Source: Paenibacillus aquistagni
GTDB taxonomy: Bacteria > Bacillota > Bacilli > Paenibacillales > Paenibacillaceae
Length of the DNA: 64,000 nucleotides
Assembly: GCF_900177815.1 (NCBI RefSeq)
Contig: NZ_FXAZ01000001.1
Coordinates: 1,364,001-1,428,000 of the forward strand
Direction of reading: 5' to 3'
Positions 1 through 7,361 of the stretch are shown in pieces (the stretch's first letter is position 1; every line of letters starts with the position of its first letter). A program made the translations under genes and the position numbers. The notes below the pieces were generated by a model. The model searched no databases and was not told the origin of the DNA. It was given only the letters and a program-made list of their open reading frames with translations.

Positions 1-649
1 CTTCTTGGCACAATACGGGCTTAAACCACTGCTCGCCTGATGTAGCAGAATACCCTTCGTTAAACATCAGGTAGATAACTTCTAGCACAGTACTCAGGCG
101 TTCCTTCAGCTCAGCGCCTTCAGGCACTTCAAATGGAATCTTCACGGCGCTCAGTGTTCTCTTCGCTCTTACGATTCGCTGAGCGATCGTGGATTCTGGC
201 ACGAGAAAGGAGCGGGCAATCTCATTTGTACTCAGACCGCACAGCAGCCGCAAAGTTAATGCAACTCTTGCTTCCTGTGACAGAGAGGGATGGCAGGTCA
301 TGAAGATCAGACGAAGGAGATCGTCACCGATCTCCCCATCTATAGCTCCATCTATGTCTTCTTCTGTCACCCATTCGAGTTGACGTGATAACTCAGCGTA
401 CTTCTGACCACGCACCTTTGTTCGGCGGATTAGGTCGATCGCGCGCCGCTTGGCTGTCGTCATCAGCCAAGCTCCAGGATTGTCTGGAATGCCTAGCTCT
501 GGCCATTTTTCAAGTGCAATGACAAGAGCATCTTGAGCAAGATCCTCTGCGAGCGATACATCTCGCATCATGCGTGTCAAACTCGCAATCAGCTTGGCGG
601 CTTCAATGCGCCAAATGGCATCAATCGTTCGGTGAATATCATTCGTCAC
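1..649 (-). CDS. ECF-type RNA polymerase sigma factor, 3' end outside window
   Basis: This is a sigma-70 family factor of the long extracytoplasmic type that is usually paired with a YciI/DGPF protein. About 216 residues are visible. Region 2 is recognisable in the segment LAEDLAQDALVIALEKW followed by an AWLMTTAKRRAIDLIRR stretch, and region 4 in ALTLRLLCGLSTNEIARSF followed by a recognition helix. The C-terminal domain runs off the left edge. The start is a GTG at 649-647 that overlaps the TGA stop of the upstream gene in a GTGA, which implies translational coupling. It probably directs RNA polymerase to a small set of promoters; the targets cannot be read here. Family confidence is high. 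Confidence 0.9.
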   Translation of the reverse strand, partial: MTNDIHRTIDAIWRIEAAKLIASLTRMMRDVSLAEDLAQDALVIALEKWPELGIPDNPGAWLMTTAKRRAIDLIRRTKVRGQKYAELSRQLEWVTEEDIDGAIDGEIGDDLLRLIFMTCHPSLSQEARVALTLRLLCGLSTNEIARSFLVPESTIAQRIVRAKRTLSAVKIPFEVPEGAELKERLSTVLEVIYLMFNEGYSATSGEQWFKPVLCQE

Positions 650-1080
650 GAGCGCTGCTTCTCCATAAGCTGCTTGCGAAGCTCTGCTTCCTTCGATAAG
701 AATTCAGCGTCACTGGTGAGATCTTCTGATTCATAGACTTGACGAAGCTCAATTTCCCCCTGGCCAAATCCATGCGGATCAGGCATGCGAAGCGCCCATT
801 CGATCGCTTCTTCTCTTGACTTCACCTCGATAAGTGTATAGCCTGCGATCATTTCCTTCGCTTCGGTAAATGGACCATCCACCACCTTCGGCTTGCCTCC
901 AGGTTCAGGGTAAGAGATTCGAATGCCGCTTGAGCTTGGCATTAGACCATCACCTGCCAGCATCACACCTGCCTTGACCAATTCCTCATTATACTTGTGC
1001 ATCGCTTCAATAAGCTCTTGGCTAGGCAGTTTTCCTGCTTCTGAATCGGTTGTCGCCTTTACAATCATCATAAATCTCAT
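646..1080 (-). CDS. YciI-like (DGPF-domain) protein
   Basis: A 144-residue cytosolic protein of the YCII/DGPF family. The start MRFMMIVKA and the motif DGPFTEAKEMIAGY near residues 69-82 are diagnostic. In many bacteria such proteins are encoded directly before an ECF sigma factor, as here, where the stop overlaps the sigma start. The biochemical role is not established; ligand binding or partnership with the sigma factor is possible. GGGAGG lies upstream of the ATG at 1080. The hydrolase gene upstream, 165 bp away, has the same orientation and may share transcription. Confidence 0.85.
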   Translation of the reverse strand: MRFMMIVKATTDSEAGKLPSQELIEAMHKYNEELVKAGVMLAGDGLMPSSSGIRISYPEPGGKPKVVDGPFTEAKEMIAGYTLIEVKSREEAIEWALRMPDPHGFGQGEIELRQVYESEDLTSDAEFLSKEAELRKQLMEKQRS

Positions 1081-1245
1081 ATCTTTATTCCTCCCATCAT
1101 GTCATGAAGCGTGAATCTGATGATTCGTTTCGTTAGTCATAACTGTCATGGATTGCGCCCGCTTCTATATAAGCAACGAATAAACCATCATGAAATCGAC
1201 AACCACTCGAAAATATTTTTTAAAAACTTTTTTCCGAATATCAGC

Positions 1246-2055
1246 TTACGATTCATTGAAGAACGAGATCAGTTCTGCTGCAATCATCTTCGCATTCAGC
1301 TTTTTCGTGTGCCCGAGCCCTTTTTTGCTTAATAACCTTGCACTTGGGAGCACATCAGCAAGCGCTTGCGCACCATGTCGCAGTCCCTCCGGGCTCTCTG
1401 TTCCTTGCAGCACAATCGCTGGCATCGTAATCATGCTCCAATCACTTGCGCGCAAAGGCTTGCCGTTCATGTACCCATCGCCTAGAGCAGCATCATACGG
1501 AAGCGTGTGGGCAACAGCCATCAGCTTATCCCAGACCCCAGGCATGATGCGCATCATACTCACGATAAAGGATGGAGCTCCCATTCCCTGCATCATGAAG
1601 TAGCGAATCGCTTCAGCCCGACGATTGGTAGCAATCAGTTCCATGACATGATTCTTAAAGTCTTGTGGTGGCTTGCGATCATTCGGATTGACGATAAATG
1701 GGGGCTCATGAAGCGCCAACTTGGTCATCTTAACGCCGCGCGTAGCAGCTCGCAAAGCAAGGATTGCGCCAGATGAGAGTCCCCATACATAAGCAGAACC
1801 GCCTGCCTCATCTATAACAGCCTCCAGATCTTCAATCTCTCGTTCAACAGCATAAGGCTTCGTGTCGCTGCTATCGCCACGGCCACGGCGATCATAGCTG
1901 TACACCGTAAAATGATCAGCCAACAACTGAGCCAGCTGTACTTGAGCAGGAAACTTTCGGTAGCCGAAAGCTCCAGTCACCAACACCAGCGCAGGTCCTT
2001 TTCCGATCTTGTCATAGGTAATCGTGGTGCCATCTTTCGACATCGCAATGTTCAT
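1246..2055 (-). CDS. alpha/beta-fold hydrolase
   Basis: A 269-residue soluble alpha/beta hydrolase. The nucleophile elbow is G-L-S-S-G with Ser94, the catalytic His is probably His249 in GLGHTKK, and a YDRRGRGDS block at about 54-62 is typical of the fold. The acid residue probably lies in the GTESPEG segment, where Glu rather than Asp would serve if the alignment is right. The substrate is not predictable. It starts at an ATG preceded by AAAGGAG. It lies upstream of, and co-oriented with, the YciI/sigma pair. Confidence 0.82.
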   Translation of the reverse strand: MNIAMSKDGTTITYDKIGKGPALVLVTGAFGYRKFPAQVQLAQLLADHFTVYSYDRRGRGDSSDTKPYAVEREIEDLEAVIDEAGGSAYVWGLSSGAILALRAATRGVKMTKLALHEPPFIVNPNDRKPPQDFKNHVMELIATNRRAEAIRYFMMQGMGAPSFIVSMMRIMPGVWDKLMAVAHTLPYDAALGDGYMNGKPLRASDWSMITMPAIVLQGTESPEGLRHGAQALADVLPSARLLSKKGLGHTKKLNAKMIAAELISFFNES

Positions 2056-2315
2056 CGTAACTCTCCTTTGTTATATCGAGATATCGGGTGTCATTTTTGC
2101 TTCTATATAGAACGACGAACTGCAATTGGCCATATCGACAAGATATATAGATTTTTTAAAAATTTCTATAGTCCCTGTAATGTAAAGAAAACAACACGAA
2201 ATTGGAGAAAATAAACAATGGAAGAACTTACTATCGAATCATAAAGTAGATTGTGGCTGCATTCAAGTCCTAATCTCTTGATGATTTTTACAGCCAACCA
2301 TTCGATTGTGCACAC

Positions 2316-2348
2316 AAAAAAGCCTCCTCGCTTGATAGCGGGAGGCCT
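2316..2348 (-). terminator. Rho-independent terminator downstream of nox
   Basis: GCCTCC (2322-2327) pairs with GGAGGC (2341-2346), with additional inner pairs CGCT/AGCG, followed on the minus strand by six T residues at 2321-2316. It lies 85 bp after the nox stop codon. Confidence 0.85.
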
Positions 2349-2432
2349 TGCGGCAACTGCTTTATTCCATGCACGGCTCCTATGGATACCGAATCTAACG
2401 TTAAATGAGGTAAAGGATTGCTTCATGCCGAC

Positions 2433-3761
2433 TTATAGAGCCTGCAGCCCTGCTGTGTTCAAGAAGTTCCACGGCTTGTTATAATGCGGCTGGAAGAAGA
2501 AGTCCACAAAGCCAAGCTGGTCGATGGTCATCTTGTTTTGAATACATACGGAGATTGTATTCACAGACTGCGTGAGATCCGCCTTCGACATGAGCTGCGC
2601 ACCAACGATACGACGGGTATCCGTCTCGTACACAACCTTCAGTGTGACTTCATTGTACGTCGGCATAAATTCAGGGCGATCGTTTTCTTGGATTGTTACG
2701 CTTTTCACATCCATGCCCATGTCAAGTGCTGCCGTCTCCGTCAAGCCTGTCGATGCGATGTTGTGATCATAGATCTTGATGCCGGACGTGCCTTGCGTAC
2801 CCATATAAGCGATCGTCGGCTTCATCAGGTTGCGTGCTACCAATGTACCCATTCGAACGGCGTTCGTAGCCAGCGGAATGTAAGCATGCTTCCCGGTTGG
2901 ATTATAGACAATCGCACAGCTGTCTCCAGCAGCATATACATCCGGCTTGCTTGTTCTCATATATTCATCTACGATTAGAGCGCCATTGGGCATCATCTCA
3001 AGCTGTCCTTGGAACAGCTCTGTATTTGGCTTGAAGCCAATACAGAGAATAACCAAGTCGGCCTCGTATTCGCCTTTTGTTGTGATGACCTTAGCCACTT
3101 TGCCATCTGTGCCTTCAAACCGTGTCACGGTTTGGCCAAGTGCCAGCTGGATGCCATGTTCCTTCAGACTGCTCTCCGTTTGCTCTGTAAATTCAGGATC
3201 CAAGTATTTGCTAAGAATGCGATCCGTGCTGTCAATAAGCGTTACTTTTTTGCCATTCATCTCAAACGCTTCGACCAGCTCAATGCCAATGTAGCCTGCA
3301 CCGACAACGACAATCTTAGATGCGGTCTTTGCTTTTTCAATAATCGTGTTCGAATGATTAAAGTTCTTGGACAATAGGATATTATCCAAGTTAGAGCCTT
3401 CAATTCGCGGCAGGATTGGCCAAGAGCCCGTCGTAATAATAAGCTTATCATACGTATCGTCGGATTCGGAATCAGAAGCAAGGTCACGAACACGCAGGGT
3501 TTTCTTCTCTGTGTCCACCGCGATAACGTCGTGGCGCATCTTCGTCACAACTCCAAGCTCAGCCAGATGCTCAGGCGAAGAATAGAACAAGCCATTCGGG
3601 TCTTCTATGACTCCACCGACATATAAAGCAATCCCGCAGGATAAAAAGGAAATATTGTCATTACGCTCATATACCGTTATTTGTGCCTCTGGGTACAATT
3701 TCGCTGCGTTTACAATAGCTGCTGTTCCTGCATGGGTACATCCGATTACTGCGATTTTCAT
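2433..3761 (-). CDS. nox: NADH oxidase / CoA-disulfide reductase family flavoprotein
   Basis: A 442-residue FAD protein of the peroxide/disulfide reductase family. The N-terminal dinucleotide site reads VIGCTHAGTAA, the redox-active cysteine is Cys42 in the motif SFLSCGIA, a second Rossmann motif VVVGAGYIGIE binds NAD(P)H near residue 155, and the AAGDSCAI segment binds FAD. A single active-site Cys at position 42 is the hallmark of water-forming NADH oxidases and CoA-disulfide reductases, which cannot be separated by eye. It would regenerate NAD+ or reduce disulfides in the cytosol. The start has a strong AAGGAGG. The promoter region carries redox-type dyads (see 3835-3891), which fits NADH-linked control. 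Confidence 0.88.
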   Translation of the reverse strand: MKIAVIGCTHAGTAAIVNAAKLYPEAQITVYERNDNISFLSCGIALYVGGVIEDPNGLFYSSPEHLAELGVVTKMRHDVIAVDTEKKTLRVRDLASDSESDDTYDKLIITTGSWPILPRIEGSNLDNILLSKNFNHSNTIIEKAKTASKIVVVGAGYIGIELVEAFEMNGKKVTLIDSTDRILSKYLDPEFTEQTESSLKEHGIQLALGQTVTRFEGTDGKVAKVITTKGEYEADLVILCIGFKPNTELFQGQLEMMPNGALIVDEYMRTSKPDVYAAGDSCAIVYNPTGKHAYIPLATNAVRMGTLVARNLMKPTIAYMGTQGTSGIKIYDHNIASTGLTETAALDMGMDVKSVTIQENDRPEFMPTYNEVTLKVVYETDTRRIVGAQLMSKADLTQSVNTISVCIQNKMTIDQLGFVDFFFQPHYNKPWNFLNTAGLQAL

Positions 3762-3834
3762 CTGATTGTCCTCCTTGTGTGTCGGTCCTTCGCTCTGTAT
3801 GATGCTGGACCGTTTCTCCTATCCAAATTGTGTT

Positions 3835-3850
3835 TGTGAGCACATTCACT
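3835..3850. promoter_or_regulatory. TGTGA-N6-TCACT dyad (FNR/CRP- or Rex-like), box 1
   Basis: TGTGA at 3835-3839 and TCACT at 3846-3850. It matches the Bacillus Fnr consensus and also most of the Rex consensus, since both share this geometry. It lies just downstream of the predicted nox start. Confidence 0.6.
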
Positions 3851-3862
3851 TTCATCTGCATA

Positions 3863-3891
3863 ATTATATGTGAATGATTTCACCTTCTAAA
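3863..3891 (-). promoter_or_regulatory. predicted SigA-type promoter of nox
   Basis: On the minus strand a TTTAGA -35 box (3891-3886) is followed after 17 bp by a perfect TATAAT (3868-3863), placing the transcript start near 3856, about 95 bp before the nox ATG. The dyad at 3869-3884 fills the spacer and the dyad at 3835-3850 lies just downstream of the start, positions typical for repression. Confidence 0.6.
3869..3884. promoter_or_regulatory. TGTGA-N6-TCACC dyad, box 2
   Basis: TGTGA at 3869-3873 and TCACC at 3880-3884, inside the -35/-10 spacer of the predicted nox promoter and 34 bp centre-to-centre from box 1. The wider core TGTGAATGATTTCAC resembles a Rex site. Confidence 0.6.
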
Positions 3892-3991
3892 GTAAAACAA
3901 TCTGCTTGTATCAATGTAATGTCATCTGACACAAGCCGAATCAAGCTGTATTCGAGGAGATTTCTCTTTTTCTCATACCTGCCTTCGAATA

Positions 3992-4007
3992 TGTGAGTTA
4001 CATCACC
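3992..4007. promoter_or_regulatory. TGTGA-N6-TCACC dyad, box 3
   Basis: TGTGA at 3992-3996 and TCACC at 4003-4007 in the nox/MerR divergent gap. No convincing promoter is seen that it would obviously control. Confidence 0.5.
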
Positions 4008-4024
4008 TTAATCACTGGATTTAA

Positions 4025-4040
4025 TGTGACATATTTCACA
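4025..4040. promoter_or_regulatory. perfect TGTGA-N6-TCACA dyad, box 4
   Basis: TGTGA at 4025-4029 and TCACA at 4036-4040, 33 bp centre-to-centre from box 3. A weak TATAGC at 4061-4066 on the plus strand would put the dyad near -40 of a possible rightward transcript. Confidence 0.55.
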
Positions 4041-4173
4041 CCTGCCTGTTGCAACCATCATATAGCAAATCGCGGTTCATTTCAATCCCTTATTTCAAAC
4101 CTTTTCATTGTTATTTTTTCCAACCCGCTCCCCTTCTTCTCAAACATACAATCATGTTGTTCTTCGAATACAC

Positions 4174-4204
4174 TTGACCTTAGGTCTGACCTAAGGTGTA
4201 TGGT
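4174..4204 (+). promoter_or_regulatory. MerR-type promoter with 19-bp spacer and perfect inverted repeat
   Basis: TTGACC (4174-4179) and TATGGT (4199-4204) are separated by 19 bp, the overlong spacing typical of MerR-activated promoters. The spacer holds a perfect repeat: ACCTTAGGTC at 4177-4186, one central base, and its complement at 4188-4197. It lies 40 bp before the MerR gene, indicating autoregulation of the whole operon. Confidence 0.88.
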
Positions 4205-4244
4205 AGAGGTACTAATCACGCATTGCTTTATAGGAGAGACGCTT

Positions 4245-5006
4245 ATGAAAAAGGAAATCACCATCAGCGAGCTAGCCAGGCTCATGAACGTGTCTGTTCA
4301 TCAAATTCGTTATTTTGAAGAAAAAGGAGTGCTAGAGCCCGCTTATATCGACAACAATCAATATCGCATGTACAATACAGACCAGATGTACGATCTGTCG
4401 CATATCCTCATGCTTCGCAAGCTGGGCATCTCCGTTCAGGATATTAAAGCCTGTATGACCTCCTATGATGCCGAACAATACGAGCAGATATTCAAGCAGT
4501 CCTTGCAAGAGCTTGAAGCTGAATTACTGCGTTTAACAAAACTTCAGCATTTTATTCGCAAGGTGCTCCATGAGCATCAGCACACTCGCACACATTCTCA
4601 GAACTATGAAATCAAGAATAGAGCAGTGACCTATCTTCAGCCTTGGGTGCGCCTTCAACCTCACGAGGAGCTGCATGCCAGACGGTTGGCCGAGCAGGCG
4701 GATTCGATGCCTAATCTCTTTGAAGCTGATGTGCATTATATATGGGACGAATCAGGTACTGTCATCATGGCTTTTGAAACCACTGAGCCAAGCGATTGCT
4801 GCCTGACTAACGGAAACTATCTGTCCTATCATATTCAGATCAGGGAGGAGAAGGACTTGGAGCCAATCATTCAGCAGTTCTACGATGATGCAGCCGCGAT
4901 GACCTATCACCTAACTGGTCCATTAGTGCTTATTGAAAAATCCTATCTATCTCTTTTCAGCAAAAACAAGCTTCATTACGAGCTCCTATCTCTAATAAAG
5001 CCATAA
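4245..5006 (+). CDS. MerR family transcriptional regulator with effector-binding C-terminus
   Basis: A 253-residue regulator starting at the ATG at 4245 (GGAGAG upstream). Residues 5-70 form the MerR winged helix: ISELARLMNVSVHQIRYFEE, then wing and helix KLGISVQDIKAC. A coiled coil follows at about 75-110. The remaining ~130 residues resemble a GyrI/BmrR-like ligand pocket, so a hydrophobic or drug-like effector is plausible, though no ligand can be named. The frame is open upstream to 3993, but the operator-promoter at 4174-4204 lies inside that extension, so the downstream start is preferred. It is first in an operon with an acetyltransferase and a hydrolase. Confidence 0.88.
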   Translation: MKKEITISELARLMNVSVHQIRYFEEKGVLEPAYIDNNQYRMYNTDQMYDLSHILMLRKLGISVQDIKACMTSYDAEQYEQIFKQSLQELEAELLRLTKLQHFIRKVLHEHQHTRTHSQNYEIKNRAVTYLQPWVRLQPHEELHARRLAEQADSMPNLFEADVHYIWDESGTVIMAFETTEPSDCCLTNGNYLSYHIQIREEKDLEPIIQQFYDDAAAMTYHLTGPLVLIEKSYLSLFSKNKLHYELLSLIKP

Positions 5007-5031
5007 TGTTTGGCGAAAGGATGGACATTCC

Positions 5032-5679
5032 ATGTCGAAGCATACGCTGCCTATTCGGATCGAACCGATGCTGTCGAATCATATCCCTGCTGTGAGCCAA
5101 TTGCTTGCATTAGGATTTATCGCCAAATTTCAAACAAGAGCGCATCTTACTGATCATGAGCTCGCTTATTTTTTTCAGCAGCTGCTGAGCCTCTACCCTC
5201 TTGGCCCGCAATCACATCGCCTCGTCGCCTTGCAAGAGGGTGTCGTTATCGGCACGATGTGCCTAATGTGGAAACACCCTGATCAAACGCCTATTAAGCA
5301 CGGCTTCCCTGCATTAAAGAGCTTCCGACCTCTTAGCAAGTGGACGGTCTTGAAGCTGCTTGTAGGCTTGCAGGCGCTAGAGCACAAACCGTCCGATAAC
5401 GAATGCTATATTAGCGATATTACGGTGCATCCCGAGTATCGAGGCAAGGGTGCAGGCACTTGCCTCCTGCAGTATGCCATGCAGATCGTATTTAGGGAGC
5501 CTAGTCTTCAGGTGCTGAGCCTGCATGTCTCCAAAAAGAATAGACGAGCGGAACAGCTGTATGAACAGCTAAACTTTCGCAAACATTCCACACTTACAAA
5601 TTTCGCAAGTGGATTATTGTTTAAAGAGCCCTTATGGCATTACATGCTGCTTCATGTGAAGACCACCACTGACGTCTAG
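5032..5679 (+). CDS. GNAT family N-acetyltransferase
   Basis: A 215-residue acetyl-CoA-dependent acetyltransferase. The pyrophosphate-binding motif A is clear: ISDITVHPEYRGKGAGTCLL near residues 126-145, with the R-G-x-G-x-G/A signature. Motif B follows in the LHVSKKNRRAEQLYEQLNF segment. The substrate is unknown; next to a MerR sensor it could be a small toxic amine or peptide. It begins 25 bp after the MerR stop, within the same transcript, with AAAGGATG upstream of the ATG. Confidence 0.85.
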   Translation: MSKHTLPIRIEPMLSNHIPAVSQLLALGFIAKFQTRAHLTDHELAYFFQQLLSLYPLGPQSHRLVALQEGVVIGTMCLMWKHPDQTPIKHGFPALKSFRPLSKWTVLKLLVGLQALEHKPSDNECYISDITVHPEYRGKGAGTCLLQYAMQIVFREPSLQVLSLHVSKKNRRAEQLYEQLNFRKHSTLTNFASGLLFKEPLWHYMLLHVKTTTDV

Positions 5680-5714
5680 TCAGTCCCCAATATTAGTGAA
5701 AATAAGGAGTCATT

Positions 5715-6725
5715 ATGGTAAAAAAGTGGATAGTCGTTATAACTGCCCTTGTGTTGATGATCGGCAGCGCAGGATTGTATGTTGTCACCCAGCATGATTA
5801 CAACATGGTGGAGCAAACCATCGAGATTCCCACGCCTGACGGAAAATTAACGGGCATCTTTGTACTGCCTAAGGAGCATACAGAAAAGGTAGGCTTGGTC
5901 CTATTTATCCATGGAGACGGCCCTATTAATGCCACGCATGATGATGGATATAAGCCGTTGTGGGAGAAGCTAGCTTCGATCGGCTATGCTTCCTTGTCGT
6001 TGAATAAGCGAGGAATTAACGGATCGGCTGGCAATTGGCTTGACCAGAGCATGGAGGAGCGTGCGGAAGAAGCGAATCAAGCGATTCTTTGGGCGAAGCA
6101 GCAGCCCATGATCGATCAGGAACGAATTGGCGTATGGGGAGCAAGCCAAGCAGGCTGGGTCATTCCTAAGCTGGCCAAGAAGGAGCCGCTTGCATTCAGT
6201 ATACTAGTATCCCCTGCGATTAACTGGCTGACGCAAGGACAGTATTATACACGAAGCCACCTGGCCAAGGAAGGTGTATCCGAACAGGAGATTCAAGCTC
6301 AATTGGCATTGGATCAACAAATCGTGGAGCTATTAAGAAGGCATGCTCCGTATGAAGAATATCAACAGGCTGCGCAGCAAAATAAACGCATGACGCGGGA
6401 AAAATGGACTTTTGTGAGCAAAAACTTCTTATCGGATGCTACAGAAGATCTTCATCATTTCCGTACCCCTGTGCTGCTATTGCTCGGCGAGGACGATATC
6501 CATGTCGATGTCAAGGAAACAGAGCGAGTGTATCGCGAGATCATCCCCCCAGAGCTGCTAACAGTCACTGTATTTGCAAACACCGAGCATTCGATGTTAA
6601 GCACGAAGACAGCGGAATCAGAGCTTCGAGCGTGGCTCATTAGTTTATTTGCCCCAAGGCAGATCACAGTGCAAGGCTATATGGAGCAGATTGAAGCGTT
6701 CCTTCTTGCGTTAGAGAAGCAGTGA
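5715..6725 (+). CDS. alpha/beta hydrolase with N-terminal membrane anchor or signal
   Basis: A 336-residue serine hydrolase of the dienelactone hydrolase/prolyl oligopeptidase-like fold. Residues 4-24 form a hydrophobic stretch after two Lys, so it is exported or membrane-anchored facing outside. The oxyanion region is FIHGDGP (64-70), the nucleophile elbow is GVWGASQAG with Ser144, an acid candidate lies in LLLGEDDIH, and the His is in NTEHSML. It probably hydrolyses an ester or amide. Third gene of the MerR operon, 35 bp after the GNAT gene, followed by a terminator. Confidence 0.83.
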   Translation: MVKKWIVVITALVLMIGSAGLYVVTQHDYNMVEQTIEIPTPDGKLTGIFVLPKEHTEKVGLVLFIHGDGPINATHDDGYKPLWEKLASIGYASLSLNKRGINGSAGNWLDQSMEERAEEANQAILWAKQQPMIDQERIGVWGASQAGWVIPKLAKKEPLAFSILVSPAINWLTQGQYYTRSHLAKEGVSEQEIQAQLALDQQIVELLRRHAPYEEYQQAAQQNKRMTREKWTFVSKNFLSDATEDLHHFRTPVLLLLGEDDIHVDVKETERVYREIIPPELLTVTVFANTEHSMLSTKTAESELRAWLISLFAPRQITVQGYMEQIEAFLLALEKQ

Positions 6726-6748
6726 ACGCTTTATCCCAACGACTCTAC

Positions 6749-6786
6749 GAACATGCGAATCAATCTGGTTCGCATGTTTCCTTTTT
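6749..6786 (+). terminator. Rho-independent terminator of the MerR operon
   Basis: GAACATGCGAA (6749-6759) pairs with TTCGCATGTTTC (6769-6780), with an A/T-rich tail of T residues at 6782-6786. It sits 24 bp after the hydrolase stop. Confidence 0.85.
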
Positions 6787-6995
6787 CATTTGAGTTCTGT
6801 CAGCAGTCGTAAGAGACGATCAGTGAAAATAGGCGCTCGTCTAGAGCCCAGCACGACTTTGTAAAACTTGGAGTGCTCGGCAATATGCTCAAGCAGTCGA
6901 AGCAGCTTCAAGGAATCCTGGATTTCTGCTGCACTTCCCTCATCAGGATCGCCATTCATCGCAAGCACAATGTCATGAATCATCTCGTCAGACAT
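6786..6995 (-). CDS. small protein resembling a lone TetR C-terminal domain
   Basis: Encodes 69 residues. The stretch LEHIAEHSKFYKVVLGSRRAPIFTDRLL, described in pieces here (LEHIAEHSKFYKVVLG then RRAPIFTDRLL), resembles the C-terminal ligand or dimerisation domain of DhaS/TetR-type regulators, but no helix-turn-helix precedes it and none is visible in the upstream 200 bp. The frame extends to a GTG at 7007; the ATG at 6995 is preferred because AGGTG lies 9 nt upstream. It may be a decaying remnant or a dimer-interfering mini-protein. Existence as a gene is moderately supported by the ribosome site. Confidence 0.5.
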   Translation of the reverse strand: MSDEMIHDIVLAMNGDPDEGSAAEIQDSLKLLRLLEHIAEHSKFYKVVLGSRRAPIFTDRLLRLLTELK

Positions 6996-7083
6996 CTTGT
7001 TAAGCACCTATAATTTGATTTATATGCTGTTGATCATCTTACCGTTTGTATATTATTTCCATTTCTAATTCCAAGTTATGATG

Positions 7084-7107
7084 TTGACCTCTTCGTTAAG
7101 AAGTCAA
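7084..7107. repeat. inverted repeat in AT-rich gap
   Basis: TTGAC-CTCTT (7084-7093) faces AAGAA-GTCAA (7098-7107) with one mismatch. GTCAACAT at 7116-7123 also complements ATGTTGAC at 7081-7088. The dense TTGAC/GTCAA half-sites suggest an operator region before the 6995 mini-gene. Confidence 0.4.
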
Positions 7108-7118
7108 TATTATATGTC

Positions 7119-7138
7119 AACATAAATATTATTATGTT
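7119..7138. promoter_or_regulatory. 20-bp palindrome AACATAA-N6-TTATGTT, copy 1
   Basis: Seven-base arms AACATAA (7119-7125) and TTATGTT (7132-7138). The same element occurs at 16625-16644 and, with one changed pair, at 57690-57709. It lies between an upstream gene's terminator and the 6995 mini-gene. The rest of the 7008-7361 gap holds only this, the inverted repeat and the terminator. Confidence 0.45.
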
Positions 7139-7153
7139 ACTAACTAAAAGGTT

Positions 7154-7200
7154 CAGCCCCACTAAGATCTACCGATAACCTCATCGACCTTAATGGGGCT
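7154..7200 (-). terminator. probable terminator after the metallophosphoesterase gene
   Basis: AGCCCCACTAAG (7154-7165) and CTTAATGGGGCT (7189-7200) form a 12-bp stem with one G-U pair in the minus-strand transcript, followed by CCTTTTAG. It is about 160 bp beyond the stop codon at 7362. Confidence 0.6.
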
Positions 7201-7361
7201 TGCCTATCATCATCCTGTATCCGATCATTTCGATGTGTGCAAACGGATTGACGGTACTACAAGCGGTCATATAACGGAATCTAGCATTAATTAATGACAT
7301 TAAAAATAATAATTAATCACATAAAATACCTTCAAAATCCTATCCTCTAGTTAACACAGCA

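Noticed and set aside
2166-2426. 86-codon minus-strand frame after nox
   Set aside because: It reads through the nox terminator hairpin and lacks a ribosome site.
3993-4244. 84-codon upstream extension of the MerR gene
   Set aside because: The MerR promoter and operator lie inside it, and homologous sequence begins at the ATG at 4245.
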